NCBI GenBank assembly: GCA_021809365.1
Contig: JAKBAC010000056.1
Location: 1 to 18,405, forward strand
Direction: 5' to 3'
From: Planctomycetota bacterium
Lineage (GTDB): Bacteria > Planctomycetota > Phycisphaerae > WQYP01
DNA: 18,405 bases
The translations under genes were made by a program, and so were the position numbers. Positions 15,070 through 18,405 of this stretch are shown in pieces. The notes under the pieces are model-generated. The model made no database searches. It had not been told where the DNA came from and worked only from the letters and a program-made list of their open reading frames with translations. How positions within the stretch are numbered: position 1 is the first letter of the stretch; each line of letters begins with the position of its first letter.

Positions 15070-16461
15070 ATGGCTACATTAATTGCGGATCAACTGGCAT
15101 CGGATCCACGCGTGCTTGAGGCCCGCGAACTGCTGGACTCGGCTCTGCGCGATCAAACGCGTAAACTTACCGGCATACAAGCCCCTGATCCGGCCCGCGC
15201 CGTTGACTATGCCAAAATCATTGCAGATTTTTCCCACAACCGCGCCGGAGGACTTTATTTCCCCTATCTGGGCAGCGGCGTGGGGAATGGGGCACTGGTG
15301 GAACTTGCCGACGGAAGCATCAAATATGATTTTATCAGCGGCATCGGCGTGCATTTTCTCGGTCACAGCCATCCGCTGCTGTTAAACAGCGGCATTTCCG
15401 CCGCACTTTCCGATACGGTCATGCAGGGAAATCTCCAGCAGAACCGCGACTCGCCGCCGATTGTATTCCTGCTGCTGCAATTAGCCAAAAATGCCGGGTC
15501 GAGAATGGAACATTGTTTTCTTACCACCAGCGGAGCCATGGCCAATGAGAATGCGCTTAAGCTCATGTTTCAGCGCAAACCGGGCGCTGTACGCATGTTG
15601 GCCTTTGAGCACGGCTTTTGCGGGCGCACGCTGGCGTTGTCACAAATTACCGATAAACCCTTATATCGCGCTGGCCTGCCCAGCACGTTGCCAGTCGATT
15701 ATATCCCCTTTTTTGACGCCTCCAATCCAACCGGCAGCACGGAAAAAGCTATGCTCGCGTTGCGCACACATTTGTGTCGATATCCGGGTCAACATTCCGC
15801 CATGTGCCTTGAGTTGATTTTAGGTGAGGGCGGATACTGGGTAGGGGACCATGATTTTTTCCTCCGGATATTAACTGAACTCAAAGCCCACAATATCGCC
15901 GTCTGGTTTGATGAAATCCAAACATTCGGGCGCACCAGCCGCCCGTTTGCCTTTGAACATTTTGATCTGGCCCAATGGGCGGATGTGGTCACCGTCGGAA
16001 AACTCACGCAGCTTTGCGCCACGCTGTTTACGCCGGAATTTAAGCCGCAGCCCGGCCTGTTAAGCCAAACCTTTACGGCCTCCGCCTCCGCCATTGCTGC
16101 GGCTCAGGTCATCCTGAAAATGTTGCTTGAAGGTGATCTCTTCGGCCCCGGCGGACGCAACATGCACGTGCACCGTATCATGACGCAACGTTTCGAGACC
16201 ACCGCCGCGCGCCGTCCGCAACTGCTGCGCGGGCCGTATGGCCTTGGCGGCATGATCGCCTTTACGCCGCTGGACGGCTCGGAAGCCAAGGTGAAAGTCG
16301 TGCTCAAAGCCCTGTTTGATGCAGGCGTCATCGCCTTTTATGCCGGTAGTAACCCGGCGCGCATCCGCATGTTACCGCCGACATCCGTGGTTACCCAACA
16401 GGATATTGACACCGTCTGCGATATTGTGGAATCAACGCTTGTGGCCTGTGCGGACATCTGA
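15070..16461 (+). CDS. Class III PLP aminotransferase in ast operon (lysine-6-aminotransferase-like)
   Basis: By position, the expected activity is transamination of N2-succinylornithine to succinylglutamate semialdehyde, the AstC step between AstA and AstD. The fold is clearly class III: SGIGVHFLGHSHP, TTSGAMANENALK (PLP phosphate site), EHGFCGRT, WFDEIQTFGRT with Asp281 (PLP pyridine nitrogen), and Lys311 in TVGKLTQLC as likely Schiff-base lysine. It is not a typical AstC/ArgD. At 463 residues it is about 55 longer, lacks the usual AKALGGG glycines, and its GKLTQLC recalls GKKTQVC of L-lysine 6-aminotransferase as I remember it. Either the substrate is succinylornithine through convergent use, or it is another omega-amino acid such as lysine or ornithine. 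ATG 15070 has GGAGG (15059-15063) six bases before it. astA follows 12 bases after the stop. Confidence 0.9.
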   Translation: MATLIADQLASDPRVLEARELLDSALRDQTRKLTGIQAPDPARAVDYAKIIADFSHNRAGGLYFPYLGSGVGNGALVELADGSIKYDFISGIGVHFLGHSHPLLLNSGISAALSDTVMQGNLQQNRDSPPIVFLLLQLAKNAGSRMEHCFLTTSGAMANENALKLMFQRKPGAVRMLAFEHGFCGRTLALSQITDKPLYRAGLPSTLPVDYIPFFDASNPTGSTEKAMLALRTHLCRYPGQHSAMCLELILGEGGYWVGDHDFFLRILTELKAHNIAVWFDEIQTFGRTSRPFAFEHFDLAQWADVVTVGKLTQLCATLFTPEFKPQPGLLSQTFTASASAIAAAQVILKMLLEGDLFGPGGRNMHVHRIMTQRFETTAARRPQLLRGPYGLGGMIAFTPLDGSEAKVKVVLKALFDAGVIAFYAGSNPARIRMLPPTSVVTQQDIDTVCDIVESTLVACADI

Positions 16462-16473
16462 TGGAGAATGCTT

Positions 16474-17502
16474 ATGGTTTTTATCCGCCCCATTTGTGCC
16501 GCTGATCTGGATAGCCTTTTTGATTTGGCGGGCCAGACCGGTTATGGCATGACCACGCTGCCGCCCGACCGTGCCGTGCTGCAGCGCCGCATTGAGGAAA
16601 GCGAACTGGCCTTCAGCCTGAAGATGGAAAAACCCCGCGGCGAAACGTACTTATTTGTGCTGGAAGATGCGGCCACCGCCAAAGCGGTGGGGGTGTGCGG
16701 CATTGTTTCCAAGGTTGGCGGTTTTGATCCGTTTTACAGTTATCGTATCCGGGATCAACGCCATCACAGCACCATGCTCAAGGTGGACAAAATTGTCCCT
16801 ATTCTGGAATTAACAGTCAGTTATGACGGCCCCGCAATTGTCGGCAGCCTTTTTCTCCTGCCGCAGTTTCGGAAAAATGGCAATGGCCGCTTGTTATCCC
16901 TGGCGCGTTTTCTTTTCATGGCCCAGTTTCCGGCACGCTTCGATCCGCATGTCATTGCGGAAATGCGTGGAATCATTGACGCTCAGGGTCGCTCCGCGTT
17001 TTGGGATGCCGTGGGTCGACACTTTTTTGGGGTAGATTTTCCCCAGGCGGATTACCTGACCATGGCGGATAAGGAATTTATCGCTAATTTAATGCCCAAA
17101 CACCCCTTATATATTCCGCTCCTGCCGCCCGATGCTCAGGCCGTCATTGGCAAGGTGCATCCGGATACGCAGCCGGCGTTGAAAATTCTCACCGATGAGG
17201 GCTTCACCTTTGAAAAACTTGTAGATATTTTTGAAGCCGGTGCGGTTTATGGGTGCGACCTAAAAACCATTCGGTCCGTGCGCGAAAGCCGGGAGGCGGT
17301 CTATCGCGGATCAGCATCCTTGTCGCAAGCCCCGGAAGATTATCTGGTATCCAATGGCCGCATGGCATTTCGAGCCTGCAAAGCGGCGATTCAGCGCGTG
17401 GATGACCAAGCTATCAACTTGGATCTCGAGGTGGCAAAACAATTGGATCTTGCCCCCGGCGACCCGGTGCGCTATGTCTCCATGCGGGCAGGTGGGAAAT
17501 GA
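16474..17502 (+). CDS. astA: Arginine N-succinyltransferase
   Basis: Transfers succinate from succinyl-CoA to the alpha-amino group of arginine, the first step of the ammonia-producing AST arginine catabolic pathway; cytoplasmic. The 342-residue protein aligns by eye along its length with E. coli AstA. Shared landmarks are the start IRP followed by DLDSLFDLA, TTLPP (27-31), FVLED (61-65), LFLLPQFRKNGNGRLLS (126-142, GNAT CoA-binding region), AEMRGIID (162-169), MPKHPLY (207-213) and VIGKVHP (224-230). Start ATG 16474 is preferred over 16468 because GGAG (16463-16466) is seven bases upstream and the product then begins like homologues. The stop overlaps the astD start by four bases (ATGA). AstA commonly has related alpha and beta subunits in Pseudomonas; only one gene is visible here. 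Confidence 0.96.
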   Translation: MVFIRPICAADLDSLFDLAGQTGYGMTTLPPDRAVLQRRIEESELAFSLKMEKPRGETYLFVLEDAATAKAVGVCGIVSKVGGFDPFYSYRIRDQRHHSTMLKVDKIVPILELTVSYDGPAIVGSLFLLPQFRKNGNGRLLSLARFLFMAQFPARFDPHVIAEMRGIIDAQGRSAFWDAVGRHFFGVDFPQADYLTMADKEFIANLMPKHPLYIPLLPPDAQAVIGKVHPDTQPALKILTDEGFTFEKLVDIFEAGAVYGCDLKTIRSVRESREAVYRGSASLSQAPEDYLVSNGRMAFRACKAAIQRVDDQAINLDLEVAKQLDLAPGDPVRYVSMRAGGK

Positions 17503-18405
17503 ATACAAGCGTTCATCTGGGCACCTTACTGATCGGCTCGCACACGCCCCCCGGCGATGGCGCAGCGATGGTGTCGCACTGTCCCTGGGATAACACGCTG
17601 CTGTGGCAAGGCGCAGCAGCTTCGGCTGAACAAGTGAATCAGGCGGTCGCGGCAGCCCGTGCGGCACTGCCGCAATGGCTTGGTGCCGATAGAGCAAAAT
17701 GTGCCGCAGCTTATGTAACACTGTTGAAAAACCAGGCACAAAACTTCGCCCGCATCATGGCACTGGAAACCGCCCGCCCGTTATGGGAAACCCGCACCGA
17801 AGTTGCCGCCATGGTCGCCAAGCTTGACCACAGCCTTGCCGCCCAAGCCGCGCGGCGGGCTGAAACGCGCCTCACCACCGCCGAAGGCGTGGCGATCACG
17901 CACTTCAAACCCCACGGCGTGGCCGCGGTTTTCGGACCGTTTAATATGCCCGGCCACTTGCCCAATGGCCATATTATTCCCGCACTGCTGGCGGGTAATA
18001 CCGTCGTCTTCAAACCCAGTGAGAAAACACCATATTCCGGCGAATTCATGTGTCAGCTTTGGCAGCAAGCCGGATTACCGCCCGGCGTGCTTAACCTGGT
18101 GCAAGGCCCGGCGTCCGTCGGGGAGGCCCTGGCCCAGAACGCTGATCTGGATGCCGTTTTCTTCACCGGTTCTGTAACCGCCGGCCTGGCCCTGCAACGC
18201 CTGCAAATGCAATATCCGCACCGCATGTTGGCACTGGAAATGGGTGGTAACAACCCGCTGGTGATTTTCAACTGCGGTAATTATTGCGCTGCCGCTTATA
18301 CCGCCCTTGCCTCCGCTTTTCTCACCACCGGCCAGCGCTGCACCTGCGCCCGACGCTTAATTGTAGGCCCATCTGATCAGGCCGTTGTCCCACAGCTTGT
18401 CTCCA
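17499..18405 (+). CDS. astD: N-succinylglutamate 5-semialdehyde dehydrogenase (cut by window edge)
   Basis: NAD-dependent aldehyde dehydrogenase oxidising succinylglutamate semialdehyde to succinylglutamate in arginine catabolism. I translated it from ATG 17499, overlapping the astA stop. The 302 visible residues are about 60% of the expected length. AstD-specific stretches match E. coli closely: PHGVAAVFGPFNMPGHLPNGH, PALLAGNTVVFKPSEKTPYSGE, WQQAGLPPGVLNLVQG, the NAD-site FTGS, catalytic base Glu247 in LEMGGNNP, and catalytic Cys281 in GQRCTCARR. The N-terminus is slightly longer and less conserved than in E. coli. The frame is open to the right edge with no frameshift. astB and astE, expected to complete the pathway, would lie downstream or elsewhere. 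Confidence 0.96.
   Translation, partial: MNTSVHLGTLLIGSHTPPGDGAAMVSHCPWDNTLLWQGAAASAEQVNQAVAAARAALPQWLGADRAKCAAAYVTLLKNQAQNFARIMALETARPLWETRTEVAAMVAKLDHSLAAQAARRAETRLTTAEGVAITHFKPHGVAAVFGPFNMPGHLPNGHIIPALLAGNTVVFKPSEKTPYSGEFMCQLWQQAGLPPGVLNLVQGPASVGEALAQNADLDAVFFTGSVTAGLALQRLQMQYPHRMLALEMGGNNPLVIFNCGNYCAAAYTALASAFLTTGQRCTCARRLIVGPSDQAVVPQLVS

Noticed and set aside
1..18405. CRISPR arrays, insertion sequences, tRNA or rRNA genes.
   Set aside because: I saw no regularly spaced direct repeats, transposase motifs, terminal repeats, tRNA arms or rRNA signatures on either strand.

Overview
The window is 18.4 kb of densely coding, fairly GC-rich DNA from a bacterial chromosome. All genes lie on the plus strand except the first. 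The genes have short gaps or 4-base overlaps, good Shine-Dalgarno sites at several starts, and some GTG starts. No phage, transposon, CRISPR or RNA gene was seen. The gene mix suggests a planctomycete-like bacterium, perhaps Phycisphaerae: an Obg without the usual C-terminal extension, a type III pantothenate kinase, a large membrane-anchored amidotransferase-fold-like protein beside an ABC-2 exporter, a secreted HEAT-repeat protein, and a double-HD protein of a type I recall from planctomycetes and actinobacteria. This placement is an inference from memory of gene content, not a database result.

Layout. (1) 1-1300, minus: UDP-glucose 6-dehydrogenase, cut at its C-terminal end by the window edge. 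(2) 1301-1617: non-coding divergent region. (3) 1618-3611: obg and coaX, 17 bases apart. (4) 3612-3797: intergenic region rich in inverted repeats. (5) 3798-13465: seven same-strand genes with small gaps or overlaps, possibly one transcription unit. The first three are a membrane-anchored periplasmic protein, an ABC ATPase and a duplicated ABC-2 permease, and they look like one membrane complex. A secreted HEAT-repeat protein follows. The last three form a complete FecCD/BtuCD-type importer (lipoprotein binding protein, permease, ATPase), probably for a corrinoid, haem or iron-siderophore. (6) 13587-14945: a double-HD protein with its own likely sigma70-type promoter. (7) 15070-18405: a class III aminotransferase, arginine N-succinyltransferase (astA) and succinylglutamate-semialdehyde dehydrogenase (astD, cut by the right edge), which form an arginine succinyltransferase (AST) catabolic operon.

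How the genes work together. AstA succinylates arginine. The aminotransferase should handle succinylornithine, and AstD oxidises the resulting semialdehyde to succinylglutamate. AstB (dihydrolase) and AstE (desuccinylase) are not in the window. The aminotransferase is not an ordinary AstC: its PLP-lysine region resembles lysine 6-aminotransferases more than the acetylornithine/succinylornithine group. This is the most interesting metabolic point here. The second is the 3798-10667 block, whose first protein and HEAT protein have no assigned function.
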